The notes beneath the pieces are model-generated. The model was not told the origin of the DNA. It searched no databases and was given only the letters and a program-made list of their open reading frames with translations. A stretch of 64,000 nt of DNA, from assembly GCA_017483225.1 (NCBI GenBank), contig JAFULF010000025.1, forward strand, positions 62,001 to 126,000. Direction: 5' to 3'. This DNA is from Alistipes sp. (lineage in GTDB: Bacteria > Bacteroidota > Bacteroidia > Bacteroidales > Rikenellaceae). Made by a program: the position numbers and the translations under genes. Shown piece by piece: positions 25,065 to 33,724 of this stretch (its first letter is position 1; each line of letters opens with the position of its first letter).

Positions 25065-27230
25065 ATGTATAAGTTGTTGAAACATATAGTGTTGGTGCTA
25101 TCGTTGCTACTCTGCTCGTGCGAGGAGGGCGGCATTGCCATCACTACGGGGCAAGATGTTACCTTCGTCATGCCGGAGTACCTTGTCGAGGATGCCTCGG
25201 CAGATGGCGTGGCGGACGGCAGCGCATATATCGAGGGACGGCTGACGTATAATGCCGACATCGTGACCATTACCTCCGTGAGCCTCTCGTGGAGAAGCGA
25301 CTCTCCGCTCTCGGAGGGCTATACCCACGCCGAGTGTGCGCTGGATGGGCGTAACTACTCGATTCTGCTCGAAGGGTTGCCCGTCGGCAGGTGTGAGTTC
25401 TACCTGCGGGCGAACTATTATAAGGTCGATAGCGTGACCAAGGAGCAGGTCAGCGACCACTACACTCTCGACGTCTCCTCGTTGCAGCCACGGCTGGTGG
25501 ATGTTGCCTCCGAGGTCGAGGGCTCTACCGCCACGGTTACGGGCCGCTTGAAGTATGATGCCGAGCAGGTGACACTCGCCCTTGTTCGGGCGCTCGGCTA
25601 CACTGCCGAGGAGAGCTCGGAGGGCGTTGAGACGACGTGTGTGGTGGAGGGCGACCTCTGTACCTTCACCTTCGAGGAGCTCCCCGCAGGGGAGTACACC
25701 TACTGCGTTACGGCAGATTATCAGGTGGGCAAGAGAGTGGCAATGGCGACGTTGCATACGGGTAGCCTGACCCTCTCCACTTCGGGCGATACGACAGAGC
25801 CGGAGCCGGAGCCAACCCCCGACCCCGACACTCCGCAGCAGCCTGCAACCCTCACGGCAACGCTGACATACGACGAGGCGAAGGGCTCCATTGCAGGCTA
25901 TAAGAGCCCGCAAACCTATACGAATAGCTATGGCGAGTGGACCATCTGCGCCTACGACTATGGCAGTAGTGCAATGCAACTCAATGACGGCAAGGTGGCC
26001 TATATCAAGACACCTACCTTCGAGCAGAATATAACCTCCATCGAGCTTACGACGCTCTACTATACGGACGACCTGTACATCTGCTCGGCGGCAGGCACCA
26101 CCTCGGCATCGGGCATCATCAAGAGTTTCCGTGGCGGAGGCTATACCGCTACGGCCGATTTGAGCGATACGGAGTGCCGCTCGGTCTATATCCGCTCGGG
26201 AGCCTGCGTGCGAATATCCTCTATCACGGTTACCTGCGCAGGGACATCCTCCGAGGACAATACCCCTGACACCCCCGACACCCCTGACAATGGTGGCGGA
26301 AGCGGCTCCGAGGGCGATGGCACGGGAGGCAGCGAGGGAGGCAACGACGGCAATGAGGGCGGCACAGATGGTGGCGAGGTTGTCACTCCGCCGACAACGA
26401 CCTCCACGCTCTCGTGGGCGGAGCTCCCTGTGATAACGGACGGTGATGGCGATGGTGTGTGCGATAGTGACAATACCCTCTACTACGCTCGTCATCTCTG
26501 CGCCGGAGGTGAGAAGAATGCCCAGCGTGATGCTGCGGCACGCAACTATACGGTCTGTTTCAGTGCCCGTCACCACTGCCCACTCTGGGTGGCAGCGCCC
26601 CGCCACTCGATGTATGAGGGGTCGTCGGGACGTAACGACTCCTACCGCCAAGACCCCGATATCCCGGAGAGCGTGCAGTATAGCAGCAAGAGCACAGGTG
26701 GCGGCTGCAATAAGGGCCATATGATTGGCTCTGCCGAGCGTACCAGCTCCGTGGCGACCAACAAGCAGGTCTTCTACTACTCGAATATCGCTCCGCAGTA
26801 CTCCTCGACCTTCAATACGGGTGGTGGAGCGTGGAACAACCTCGAAGACCATATCGACGGACTCGTATGCAAGGATACGCTCTATGTCGTCGTGGGGTGC
26901 TACTTCGAGGCCTTCTCCCGCAATGGAGCCTCGGCATCGCCCTCGACAATCTCCTTCGGTGGCCGCTCGGATGTCTCCTGCCCGACGATGTTCTACTACG
27001 CCCTGCTTCGCACCAAGTCGGGGGCTTCGGGTAAGCGTGTGCAGGAGTGCTCGGCAGACGAGTTGCAGTGCGCCGCCTTCACAATCTGCCACAAGATGGC
27101 AAAGGGGCATAAGCCCGAGGCTGCCGATATGATGTCTATCTCGGAGTTGGAGCAGCTGACGGGCGTTACCTACTTCCCGAATGTGCCATCTGCCCCAAAG
27201 AGCAGTTTCTCGCCTTCGGATTGGCTATAA
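25065..27230 (+). CDS. Secreted DNA/RNA non-specific endonuclease lipoprotein with Ig-like domains
   Basis: This is a predicted surface nuclease of the beta-beta-alpha-metal NUC1 family. Seen: lipobox LLLCSC; two related Ig-like domains (about 20-120 and 125-240; compare YIEGRLTYNADIVTI with TVTGRLKYDAEQVTL); a Pro/Glu hinge; a further beta domain (about 255-390); a Gly/Ser/Glu linker; and a nuclease domain (about 450-721). The catalytic block reads CNKGHMIGSAER, with His552 in place and Asn-Lys replacing the Asp-Arg of the usual DRGH. The metal-binding asparagine block is FYYSNIAPQYSSTFN, followed by WNNLE. The ATG at 25065 is chosen because AAGGAG lies about 7 bases upstream; upstream codons at 25041 (GTG) and 25059 are possible. 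It is cotranscribed with the antiporter and close to the SusC/D locus. Confidence 0.88.
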   Translation: MYKLLKHIVLVLSLLLCSCEEGGIAITTGQDVTFVMPEYLVEDASADGVADGSAYIEGRLTYNADIVTITSVSLSWRSDSPLSEGYTHAECALDGRNYSILLEGLPVGRCEFYLRANYYKVDSVTKEQVSDHYTLDVSSLQPRLVDVASEVEGSTATVTGRLKYDAEQVTLALVRALGYTAEESSEGVETTCVVEGDLCTFTFEELPAGEYTYCVTADYQVGKRVAMATLHTGSLTLSTSGDTTEPEPEPTPDPDTPQQPATLTATLTYDEAKGSIAGYKSPQTYTNSYGEWTICAYDYGSSAMQLNDGKVAYIKTPTFEQNITSIELTTLYYTDDLYICSAAGTTSASGIIKSFRGGGYTATADLSDTECRSVYIRSGACVRISSITVTCAGTSSEDNTPDTPDTPDNGGGSGSEGDGTGGSEGGNDGNEGGTDGGEVVTPPTTTSTLSWAELPVITDGDGDGVCDSDNTLYYARHLCAGGEKNAQRDAAARNYTVCFSARHHCPLWVAAPRHSMYEGSSGRNDSYRQDPDIPESVQYSSKSTGGGCNKGHMIGSAERTSSVATNKQVFYYSNIAPQYSSTFNTGGGAWNNLEDHIDGLVCKDTLYVVVGCYFEAFSRNGASASPSTISFGGRSDVSCPTMFYYALLRTKSGASGKRVQECSADELQCAAFTICHKMAKGHKPEAADMMSISELEQLTGVTYFPNVPSAPKSSFSPSDWL

Positions 27231-27256
27231 GAGTCACAGGACGTAATAATATCTCA

Positions 27257-27312
27257 GGCGATATTCCCGATTCGGTGTTTTTGTGCTGAATATGGGCATA
27301 TCGCCCTTTTTT
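27257..27312 (+). terminator. Rho-independent terminator after the endonuclease gene
   Basis: GGCGATATTCCC (27257-27268) pairs with GGGCATATCGCC (27294-27305) with one mismatch, around a 25-nt loop, followed by six T residues. It lies 27 bases after the stop codon. Confidence 0.75.
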
Positions 27313-27323
27313 ATCGTTGCATC

Positions 27324-27355
27324 CTTGTGTTGTTTAGATTATATTTATAACTTTA
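27324..27355 (+). promoter_or_regulatory. Probable promoter of the AraC-type regulator
   Basis: CTTG (27324-27327), 20 bp, TAACTTTA (27348-27355) matches the Bacteroidetes promoter except for the last base of the -7. The spacing is ideal, and the leader to the ATG at 27399 would be about 37 nt. Confidence 0.5.
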
Positions 27356-27398
27356 CACTAAATAATTTAGATTATTGTTATAAACAAACAGCCACATT

Positions 27399-28259
27399 AT
27401 GCTACATCAACAAAATGAATCTCCAACGTCGCAGGATGTTGTTAAGGTGATTGAGACCACCAACCAAGGCATTCGTTCCATAAATCTGTCGAGAATAGCC
27501 ATCGGCTACGTAGTGCGTGGTCGCAAGGTGCTATACCATAACGACGTCGGCACCGAGATAGGCGAGGGAGGAGTCTTCCTGCTTGGTCTTGGGGTGCACT
27601 ATGAGGAGAATATCTCGCTGTCGGAGGGCTTCGAGCAGATACTCTTCTACATCTCGCCACAGACGTTGCAACAGACCATCATTTCGCTCAGTAGCAACTA
27701 CGGCATCGCCTGCGATAGCAAACACACCTGCGAGCGTTGCCACTATGCCAACTACCTTGTCGCTCGGCCCACGCCGGCACAGCGGGACTTCTTTGCCGGC
27801 ATCAACCATTCGTTTCGGCGCAGTGACTTCCGCAACGACGAGGTGGATAGACGTATCAAACTCAACGAGCTGATATATCTCATCCTCTCGGGCGAGGATG
27901 AGTGTCTGCGTGCTATGTTGCTCGGCTTTGCCGATGTTGTGAATGGACAGTTTGCCAGAGAGGTCTATAACAACCTCTTCAATGATGTGACTATCGAGGC
28001 GTTGGCCCGCAAGACCAACCGCTCGCTGACCTCGTTCAAGAAGGAGTTCCGTCGCCAATTTGCCGTTCCGCCTCATAAGTGGCTCATAGACCAGCGACTG
28101 CAACGAGCCAAAATACTGCTTATGTCAACCAACCTTACTATCTCGGAGATTGGTGCCGAGTGCTCCTTCTCCAATATCTCGCACTTTATCAAGCTCTTCA
28201 AGCATCGTTTCAACGACACTCCGGCAGCGATGCGACGCAAATCCCGTGCGGCGATGTAG
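27399..28259 (+). CDS. AraC-family transcriptional regulator
   Basis: This is a DNA-binding regulator with a C-terminal double helix-turn-helix (about residues 190-283: VTIEALARKTNRSLTSFKKE, then RAKILLMSTNLTISEIGAEC with SNISHFIKLFKHRF), a complete AraC signature. The N-terminal half is a cupin-like sensor region of the ExsA/unknown-ligand type, with two cysteines in HTCERCHY near residue 110. The 286 residues are the normal length. It lies 168 bases after the endonuclease, behind a terminator and its own promoter, and is convergent with ybaK. It may regulate the adjacent antiporter/endonuclease or the SusC/D locus, but no operator was identified. Confidence 0.92.
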   Translation: MLHQQNESPTSQDVVKVIETTNQGIRSINLSRIAIGYVVRGRKVLYHNDVGTEIGEGGVFLLGLGVHYEENISLSEGFEQILFYISPQTLQQTIISLSSNYGIACDSKHTCERCHYANYLVARPTPAQRDFFAGINHSFRRSDFRNDEVDRRIKLNELIYLILSGEDECLRAMLLGFADVVNGQFAREVYNNLFNDVTIEALARKTNRSLTSFKKEFRRQFAVPPHKWLIDQRLQRAKILLMSTNLTISEIGAECSFSNISHFIKLFKHRFNDTPAAMRRKSRAAM

Positions 28260-28277
28260 CCTTTACTCCTCTCGCCT

Positions 28278-28784
28278 CTACTCTTCGTCGGCGCTCTCCT
28301 CGGCAAATAGCGGCGTAACCGTTGCCTCCGTGTAGCGGATAAGGTCGTGCGGGTTGAGGCACAGCTGCAAGCCCCTCACGCCGGCGCTGATATAGATGTG
28401 GGCGAAGTCGCACGAGGTGGGGTGGATAAATGTCGGCAGTCGCTTCTTCATACCTATCGGGGTACATCCGCCACGGATGTATCCCGTTGAGGGTAGCAGC
28501 TCCTTCATCGGAATCATCTCAGCCGACTTGTTGCCCGAGACCTTTGCCACCATCTTCAAATCTACCTCCTTATCCCCCGGAATTACGCATACGAAGAGAC
28601 CGTTGCGGTCGCCACGCAGCACCAACGTCTTGAAGACCTGCTCTATCGGCTCGCCCAGCTCCTTGGCCACGTGCGTAGCTGCCAGGTCGGACTCATCGAC
28701 ACGGTAGGGCACCAGCGTATATTTTATGCCGGCACGGTCCAGCAGACGTGCCGCATTGGTCTTCTCTATCTTCTGTTTAGCCAT
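28278..28784 (-). CDS. ybaK: Cys-tRNA(Pro)/Cys-tRNA(Cys) deacylase, YbaK type
   Basis: YbaK hydrolyses mischarged Cys-tRNA(Pro) in the cytoplasm, a translation quality-control step. The 168-residue protein shows the family core: TNAARLLDRAGIKY at the start, a catalytic lysine in VFKTLVLRGD, CVIPGDKEVDLKMVAK, and GYIRGGCTPIGMKKRLPTFI. It is full length with an acidic tail. The start lies 4 bases after the BtuB-like receptor stop, so it is the last gene of the B12 operon transcript even though no functional link to cobalamin is known. It is convergent with the AraC gene 18 bases away, with no obvious hairpin between. Confidence 0.93.
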   Translation of the reverse strand: MAKQKIEKTNAARLLDRAGIKYTLVPYRVDESDLAATHVAKELGEPIEQVFKTLVLRGDRNGLFVCVIPGDKEVDLKMVAKVSGNKSAEMIPMKELLPSTGYIRGGCTPIGMKKRLPTFIHPTSCDFAHIYISAGVRGLQLCLNPHDLIRYTEATVTPLFAEESADEE

Positions 28785-28788
28785 CTCT

Positions 28789-30858
28789 CTATCTCTTTTT
28801 GCATCCCCACTTCGGCGTTATGCCGACAAAAATCTCGAAGTTTATGCCCGGCATTGGTCGTGAGAGCACCGAGAGGTACTCCTCGTCGAAGAGGTTATTG
28901 ATTGTTCCCTTGAACGAGAGCTCCGCCCAGCGCACCGAGAGGGCCTTTTCGAGGGATATGTTACTCATAAAGTATGGGGGCAACTTGCCCGTGAGCGATA
29001 TGTCGTTTGACGACATCGTGTATCGCTCCGAGTAGTAACACCACTTGTAGAGGAATGTCCAGCCCCGCCACGATAGTCGTCCCGTGATGGCGGAGGAGTA
29101 CCTCGGCACGTATGGCAGCTGCTTGCCTACGGATTGGTCGGCAGGCGTGCGAGGCTCGCCGCAGTTTATTGACGGGGTCCACGAGAAAGTGCCGTTCAGC
29201 CCCAGCTGCCACTGCTTCGAGAGTGCCACGTTGAGGTCTGCCTTCACCTCTACGCCGTATGCGTGTACATCCTTGATATTCTCCGGCGAGAAGAAGCCCT
29301 TGGTTGTCGGCAGCCATATAATCCAATCCTTGATGTACGACTCAAACCAGGTTGCCGAGCCGCTCAACTTATAGACCCCCTGCTTGCCCACCGCAAACGA
29401 GAGCCCCGCATCGTAGGTCCAGCCGCTCTCGTGGCGCAGGTCAGGGTTGCCGCCCGGCAGGAAGTAGAGGTCGTTGAGGCTTGGGAAGCGGAAGTTGCGG
29501 GATATGGAGGCCTTCGCTATAATGTTGCCCTTCGGGGATATCACGCCGTCGAGGAAGAGTGCAGGGATGAGGGGTATCCACTTTCGGCCGAACAACTCCT
29601 CACGGAGGACTACCGATACACCCAGCCGCTCGATAGGTCGCCACTTCGCCGAGAGCGATGCGGAGAACTCGGGGCGGGCCTTGATGTAGCCGACGATGGC
29701 TTTGTTGCCATCCTGTCGTATGATATTCTTATCCTCGCTCTCGACAAAGTGCTGGTGGAGCGATAGGTTGGCGGTAAAGAGCCACTTCTTTCCGAGGTAG
29801 TATTCTCCCTCCGCCTGGCCGTATATGGTGTTTATGCGGGAGCGGGAGCGGGTCATATGCGCCATCGTTCCGTTGCCGACATCTCGCTTGTAGTCGTATG
29901 CCATCCACGTATAGATGTAGCCCGCCTTGGCCCCCACCTTCCAGTTCTTGCGCAGATGGTCCCACGAGATGACACCTCGGAAGGTGTGCTCACGCTGGCG
30001 GTTGTCGAAGTCGGTGTCGTCGCCATAATCCACCGTGAGCATCGGCAACTCTCGGTTGGAGTTTATGTACCACGCATTCAGCCCCACACGGTCGCCACGC
30101 CCCGAGTTGTAGTACGCCTCCTGCAAGATGTGAAGGTCTCGGTAGGCACCACTGCGGTTGCGCTCCACGGGGTAGTACTGCCCGATGATGTTCATCTGCT
30201 CGTCGTAGATGTTCTCCTTCTTGTCGTGGTTGCGATACTTGTAGTTGTTGGGCGATGACGAATAGACGGCACGGGTCGATACCTGCCAGTGGTCGTTGCC
30301 GTAGGTCAGGCGCAGAAACTCGTCGAAGGTGCAGAAGGAGCCCACACCCTGAATGTACTGCAAGCCGAAGCCTCTCGCCTCGGCAGGCTTTGTCGAGAGC
30401 CTCACCGCTCCGCCCAGACCGCCTCCCGTCTCGTTCACCGAGGAGGTGCCGTGCAGCAGCGAGGCATCGTCGATGAAGTATGAGGGTATCATCGAGAAGT
30501 CGGTCATACCCAGCATAGGGTTGTTTATCTTCATACCGTTCCACGATACCTGCGTGTGGGATGGAGAGGTGCCTCGGAAGGCGACGGTCGAGAGTGTCGC
30601 ACGACCGTAGCTCTTGACAAATATCGAGGAGTTGAAGGTCAGCACGTCGGCCATCGAGAGCGATATGTTCTCTTTGAGGGCCACGGTGTCGAACTTGGTC
30701 TGCTGCGAGCCAATCTCCTTCATCGGTCGCTGCCCATAGACCCTCACCTCGGGGATGTTTATCCCCTTGTGAACCCAGTCACGGGTGCTCGCCTCCTGCG
30801 CCGCAGCAAGATACGGAGCGATGGCAGCAAGTATGTATATGAGCAACCTTTTCATCAA
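28789..30858 (-). CDS. btuB: BtuB-like TonB-dependent vitamin B12 receptor
   Basis: This is an outer-membrane TonB-dependent receptor predicted to import cobalamin. Seen: signal peptide (LLIYILAAIAPYLAAAQ), plug domain (about 35-160, with ISLSMADVLTFNSSIFVKSY and GGGLGGAVRLST), and a barrel with the late NPDLRHESGWTYDAG block. The end reads FVGITPKWGCKKR, where the usual terminal aromatic is followed by a short Cys/Lys tail. At 689 residues it has ordinary receptor size without the SusC N-terminal extension. The B12 assignment rests on context: a cobalamin riboswitch heads the operon and a BtuG-like propeller is encoded 10 bases upstream. The start may be the first ATG (30858) or the second (30855). 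Confidence 0.88.
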   Translation of the reverse strand: MMKRLLIYILAAIAPYLAAAQEASTRDWVHKGINIPEVRVYGQRPMKEIGSQQTKFDTVALKENISLSMADVLTFNSSIFVKSYGRATLSTVAFRGTSPSHTQVSWNGMKINNPMLGMTDFSMIPSYFIDDASLLHGTSSVNETGGGLGGAVRLSTKPAEARGFGLQYIQGVGSFCTFDEFLRLTYGNDHWQVSTRAVYSSSPNNYKYRNHDKKENIYDEQMNIIGQYYPVERNRSGAYRDLHILQEAYYNSGRGDRVGLNAWYINSNRELPMLTVDYGDDTDFDNRQREHTFRGVISWDHLRKNWKVGAKAGYIYTWMAYDYKRDVGNGTMAHMTRSRSRINTIYGQAEGEYYLGKKWLFTANLSLHQHFVESEDKNIIRQDGNKAIVGYIKARPEFSASLSAKWRPIERLGVSVVLREELFGRKWIPLIPALFLDGVISPKGNIIAKASISRNFRFPSLNDLYFLPGGNPDLRHESGWTYDAGLSFAVGKQGVYKLSGSATWFESYIKDWIIWLPTTKGFFSPENIKDVHAYGVEVKADLNVALSKQWQLGLNGTFSWTPSINCGEPRTPADQSVGKQLPYVPRYSSAITGRLSWRGWTFLYKWCYYSERYTMSSNDISLTGKLPPYFMSNISLEKALSVRWAELSFKGTINNLFDEEYLSVLSRPMPGINFEIFVGITPKWGCKKR

Positions 30859-30868
30859 TCACAAAACT

Positions 30869-31933
30869 CTATTTCCAACAGAATGACCCGGGTATGATGC
30901 CCACGTAGAAGCTGTCCAGCAGCTCACGCTCCTTCGAGTAGCGGTATATCATCCCCTGCTGAACGTAGTCTATGGCATCGGCAATATATACGTCGCCCGT
31001 GTGAGGGCATACCGTCAGTCCGTAGTATATCGTGCCGTTGTATGGCAGGAATGGACGCACCGGCAATCGCTCGGCCGTCACATCCATCTCCCAGACATCG
31101 TCGTTGAGCCAATATATCTTATCCCGAGTGCCGTTGAGTTGCACCTCGGAGGGCCAGTCGCCAAACTCGAACTCGAACTGCTGCTCGACGGCAAACTCTT
31201 CGAGGTCGATGCGGTAGAGCGATGGCGTCTCGTGGCCGTATGGCGACCCTTCGTATCCGCCGTCGGTCACCGTCCAGAGCTTGTTGTTGCAGTCCAGCAC
31301 GAGCGATGTGGGTTGAATGCCGACGGTGAGCTCATCGACAATCTTATCGCTCTCGGTGTCGATTTTGAGTATGCGGTTCTGGTACGACCAGCAGTTCACG
31401 TAGAGGTACTTGCCATACTGCACCATCTGCTCTGTTGAGCCACTCTCCATAGTCATCTCCGGCACCGTGATATACCCCGTCACCTCATATCGCTTGGGGT
31501 TTACGATGAAGATGCGGTTGTCCCATATCTGGGTGATGTAGGCCTTCTCGTCAGATATGAAGTGTATGTAACGTGGCGAGGTGAGGTTGGTTATGCGGCC
31601 CACCTCCTTGAATGTATCTATATCTATGGCAAAGACCACGTGCGAATTATTCACCACCACCCATCCTATGCCGTTACGGATGGTCATCGACTGCACCACA
31701 TCGCCCAGCTTCATTGCGTTTGAGCGGTAGAAGACCTCGTTCTGCACCGTCTTGGTCGCAGGGTCGTAGTAGGAGAGGGTGGCATTGCCATATTGGAAGT
31801 TGCCCTCATTGCAGATGAACAGCCCCTCGCCCGAGACGTCGAACTCCTCCTCCAAGCCATACTCCCACCGCATACACGAGCAGGGGAGCAGGAGCAGATA
31901 TAAGAGTGCTAATCCGACGAACCTTCTTGCCAT
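30869..31933 (-). CDS. btuG: BtuG-like surface beta-propeller lipoprotein (B12 capture)
   Basis: BtuG proteins are YncE/DUF5074-type seven-bladed propellers on the surface of Bacteroidetes that bind B12 with very high affinity and cap BtuB. Seen: lipobox LLLLPCSC with an acidic stretch (GLEEEFD) after the cysteine; GLFICNEGNFQYGNATLSYY, the start typical of DUF5074; and propeller blades such as RYIHFISDEKAYITQIWDN, ILKIDTESDKIVDELTVG and DVYIADAIDYVQQG. The ATG at 31933 gives 354 residues; an upstream ATG at 31957 would overlap the previous gene. It is one base downstream of the PKD lipoprotein stop and immediately upstream of btuB. Family and role are strongly supported by the riboswitch; the symbol is by homology of type. 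Confidence 0.88.
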   Translation of the reverse strand: MARRFVGLALLYLLLLPCSCMRWEYGLEEEFDVSGEGLFICNEGNFQYGNATLSYYDPATKTVQNEVFYRSNAMKLGDVVQSMTIRNGIGWVVVNNSHVVFAIDIDTFKEVGRITNLTSPRYIHFISDEKAYITQIWDNRIFIVNPKRYEVTGYITVPEMTMESGSTEQMVQYGKYLYVNCWSYQNRILKIDTESDKIVDELTVGIQPTSLVLDCNNKLWTVTDGGYEGSPYGHETPSLYRIDLEEFAVEQQFEFEFGDWPSEVQLNGTRDKIYWLNDDVWEMDVTAERLPVRPFLPYNGTIYYGLTVCPHTGDVYIADAIDYVQQGMIYRYSKERELLDSFYVGIIPGSFCWK

Positions 31934-31934
31934 A

Positions 31935-33701
31935 CTATCTCTCCATATTATAGTCATAGAATCCGAAAACCTCCGTGGAGAGCTCTCCCAGCCAGCCGCT
32001 CTTGGCGTTTACGGCGCACTGCACCTTCACAAAGTCGATGAACTCCAAATGTATAGGCTCCCCCTCAAAATCTATGGCATTCGAGATTTTGAAGTGGTTG
32101 GCATTCGCCTCCGCATTGGCATTCTCGTCGCCCGAGAGTCGGTCGATGGAGCTGTAATTGTCGGCATAGCCCCAGTCGTAGTGTGCGTTTACCCAGTAGG
32201 AGCCTTTGCCGGAGGCGTCGCTGTTGCGAGCCTTCAAGCAGGTGCCCGTGAGGGTGTAGCTCTCCTGAACAATCCACAGCGGATAGTAATACTCTTGCGA
32301 ATGGTAGGTTCTCAGGTAGTCAATCTGGCCGCTATTGCCCTGATTGTCGGTCCATTGCACCGGCATTCCTGCGCCACTTGGGCGGTAGTACGTCACGGCG
32401 TAGTTCTGCGTGGTTTCGCTTTTGCCACTCTCCGACCCTGCCAGCTCGTACCACGTGTCGTCGGGCAGGCCATTGCCATTCTCGTCCTGCATCACCCATA
32501 CGATGCCCGGCTCCGAGGAGCCGTTGAACGAGTTGCCGATAACGCCGAGGTCGTAGTCGCCGGAGTTGTCGATGCTGTGGTCGAAGCCTACGACGATATA
32601 GCCGCCGAAGCCTCCCAGGGATACCCATACAGGGTTAGGGGTTCCGTCGCTGCCGCACTGCGACATACGCTGCTCCGCATAGGCAATCGCCGCCTCCGGA
32701 GTCGTCTGTGTGCCATCGAAACCTCCCGTCTTCAACTCGTTGATAAACTGCCCCGGAGCAGGAGTGTACTCGTAAACCTTGTTCCACTCCGCCTTCGAGC
32801 TCTCGCTCCTTTTGCGGCGGAAGGCCCCCGCCTCATAGACCGTCACGTCGAAGGTGTGGCGCAGGGTTACCTCTCCGCTCTCCTTTTTGAGCGTTGCTGT
32901 CGCTGTGATTTGATACTCGCCGGCCCTCTCCGCCGTGAAGATAAGGTGTGGCTCACTCCCTGCCGCCTCGCTCTCCCCGACAACCTTCCAGAGGTATGTG
33001 ACCTCGCTGTCGTGGCTTGTCGCTGATGGCTCAATGAGCAACTTGCGCCCCACAACCGTGTGGTACGAGGTGCTGTCAAACTCCCATAGCAGGGGCATAT
33101 CCTCCTTGCGGCGCACCTCGACCTCTATCGAGTCGGAGTGCGAGCCGTCGTCGTTCGATGCCGTCGCCATTATGGTGTATGTGCCTGCGGTGGTGGCCTC
33201 GAAGTCGAAGACCTCTCCCTCGGCAACCTCCTCGCCGTTGAGGCTCCATACGACAGAGGTCGTGAGCGATGTCGCCTTGACCGAGGTGCGGAGCGACAAC
33301 GTCGAGCCTACGGCTATGCATAGGCTCTTGTCGCTGATGATTGATATGGTAGGCACCTCCAATGCCGTCACGTCGATACGAATCTCCTCCGACGAGGAGC
33401 CCGCCTCGGTCGTGACCGTTATGGTTACATAGAATTTGCCTGTCTTGTCGCTGTAAAAGTTCAGAGAAGGTCTGGTGCTGATTACCTCGCCATCCATAGT
33501 CCAGCGAAAATCAGCACCATCTGCCGACTCGTAGTTGGGGGCAATCCTTATCTCATCTCCCTGCTTTACCGAGTAGATACCACTTTGTTTGTCAAGTAAA
33601 ATCTTTGGCGGCTGTGCGTCTGTAATCACCTCGTCTATATTGCAAGACGAGGTAATTGCAAACAGCACACTAAACACAATAATCCCTAAAAACCTTCTCA
33701 T
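31935..33701 (-). CDS. PKD-repeat surface lipoprotein of the B12 operon, candidate B12-binding accessory
   Basis: This 588-residue lipoprotein has lipobox ITSSC (Cys20) followed by NIDE. Three PKD/Ig-like domains occupy about 30-110 (FRWTMDGEVIST), 115-198 (VVWSLNGEEVAEG) and 205-290 (VTYLWKVVGE). A distinct C-terminal globular domain spans about 305-588, with SLGGFGGYIVVGFDHSI, DLGVIGNSFNGSSEPGIVWV and DENGNGLPDDTWYELAGSE. The C-terminal domain has no enzymatic motif that I recognise. Proteins of this layout occur beside BtuB/BtuG in Bacteroidetes. The characterised accessory BtuH also binds B12 through a C-terminal domain of novel fold, so a similar role is plausible but unproven here. Its stop is one base from the btuG start. 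Confidence 0.75.
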   Translation of the reverse strand: MRRFLGIIVFSVLFAITSSCNIDEVITDAQPPKILLDKQSGIYSVKQGDEIRIAPNYESADGADFRWTMDGEVISTRPSLNFYSDKTGKFYVTITVTTEAGSSSEEIRIDVTALEVPTISIISDKSLCIAVGSTLSLRTSVKATSLTTSVVWSLNGEEVAEGEVFDFEATTAGTYTIMATASNDDGSHSDSIEVEVRRKEDMPLLWEFDSTSYHTVVGRKLLIEPSATSHDSEVTYLWKVVGESEAAGSEPHLIFTAERAGEYQITATATLKKESGEVTLRHTFDVTVYEAGAFRRKRSESSKAEWNKVYEYTPAPGQFINELKTGGFDGTQTTPEAAIAYAEQRMSQCGSDGTPNPVWVSLGGFGGYIVVGFDHSIDNSGDYDLGVIGNSFNGSSEPGIVWVMQDENGNGLPDDTWYELAGSESGKSETTQNYAVTYYRPSGAGMPVQWTDNQGNSGQIDYLRTYHSQEYYYPLWIVQESYTLTGTCLKARNSDASGKGSYWVNAHYDWGYADNYSSIDRLSGDENANAEANANHFKISNAIDFEGEPIHLEFIDFVKVQCAVNAKSGWLGELSTEVFGFYDYNMER

Positions 33702-33724
33702 TATATACTATAAATTTCTCTTAC

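Noticed and set aside
25107..27110. 667-codon open frame antisense to the endonuclease gene
   Set aside because: It is a shadow of the GC-rich sense gene; the translation shows no family pattern while the sense protein has clear domains.
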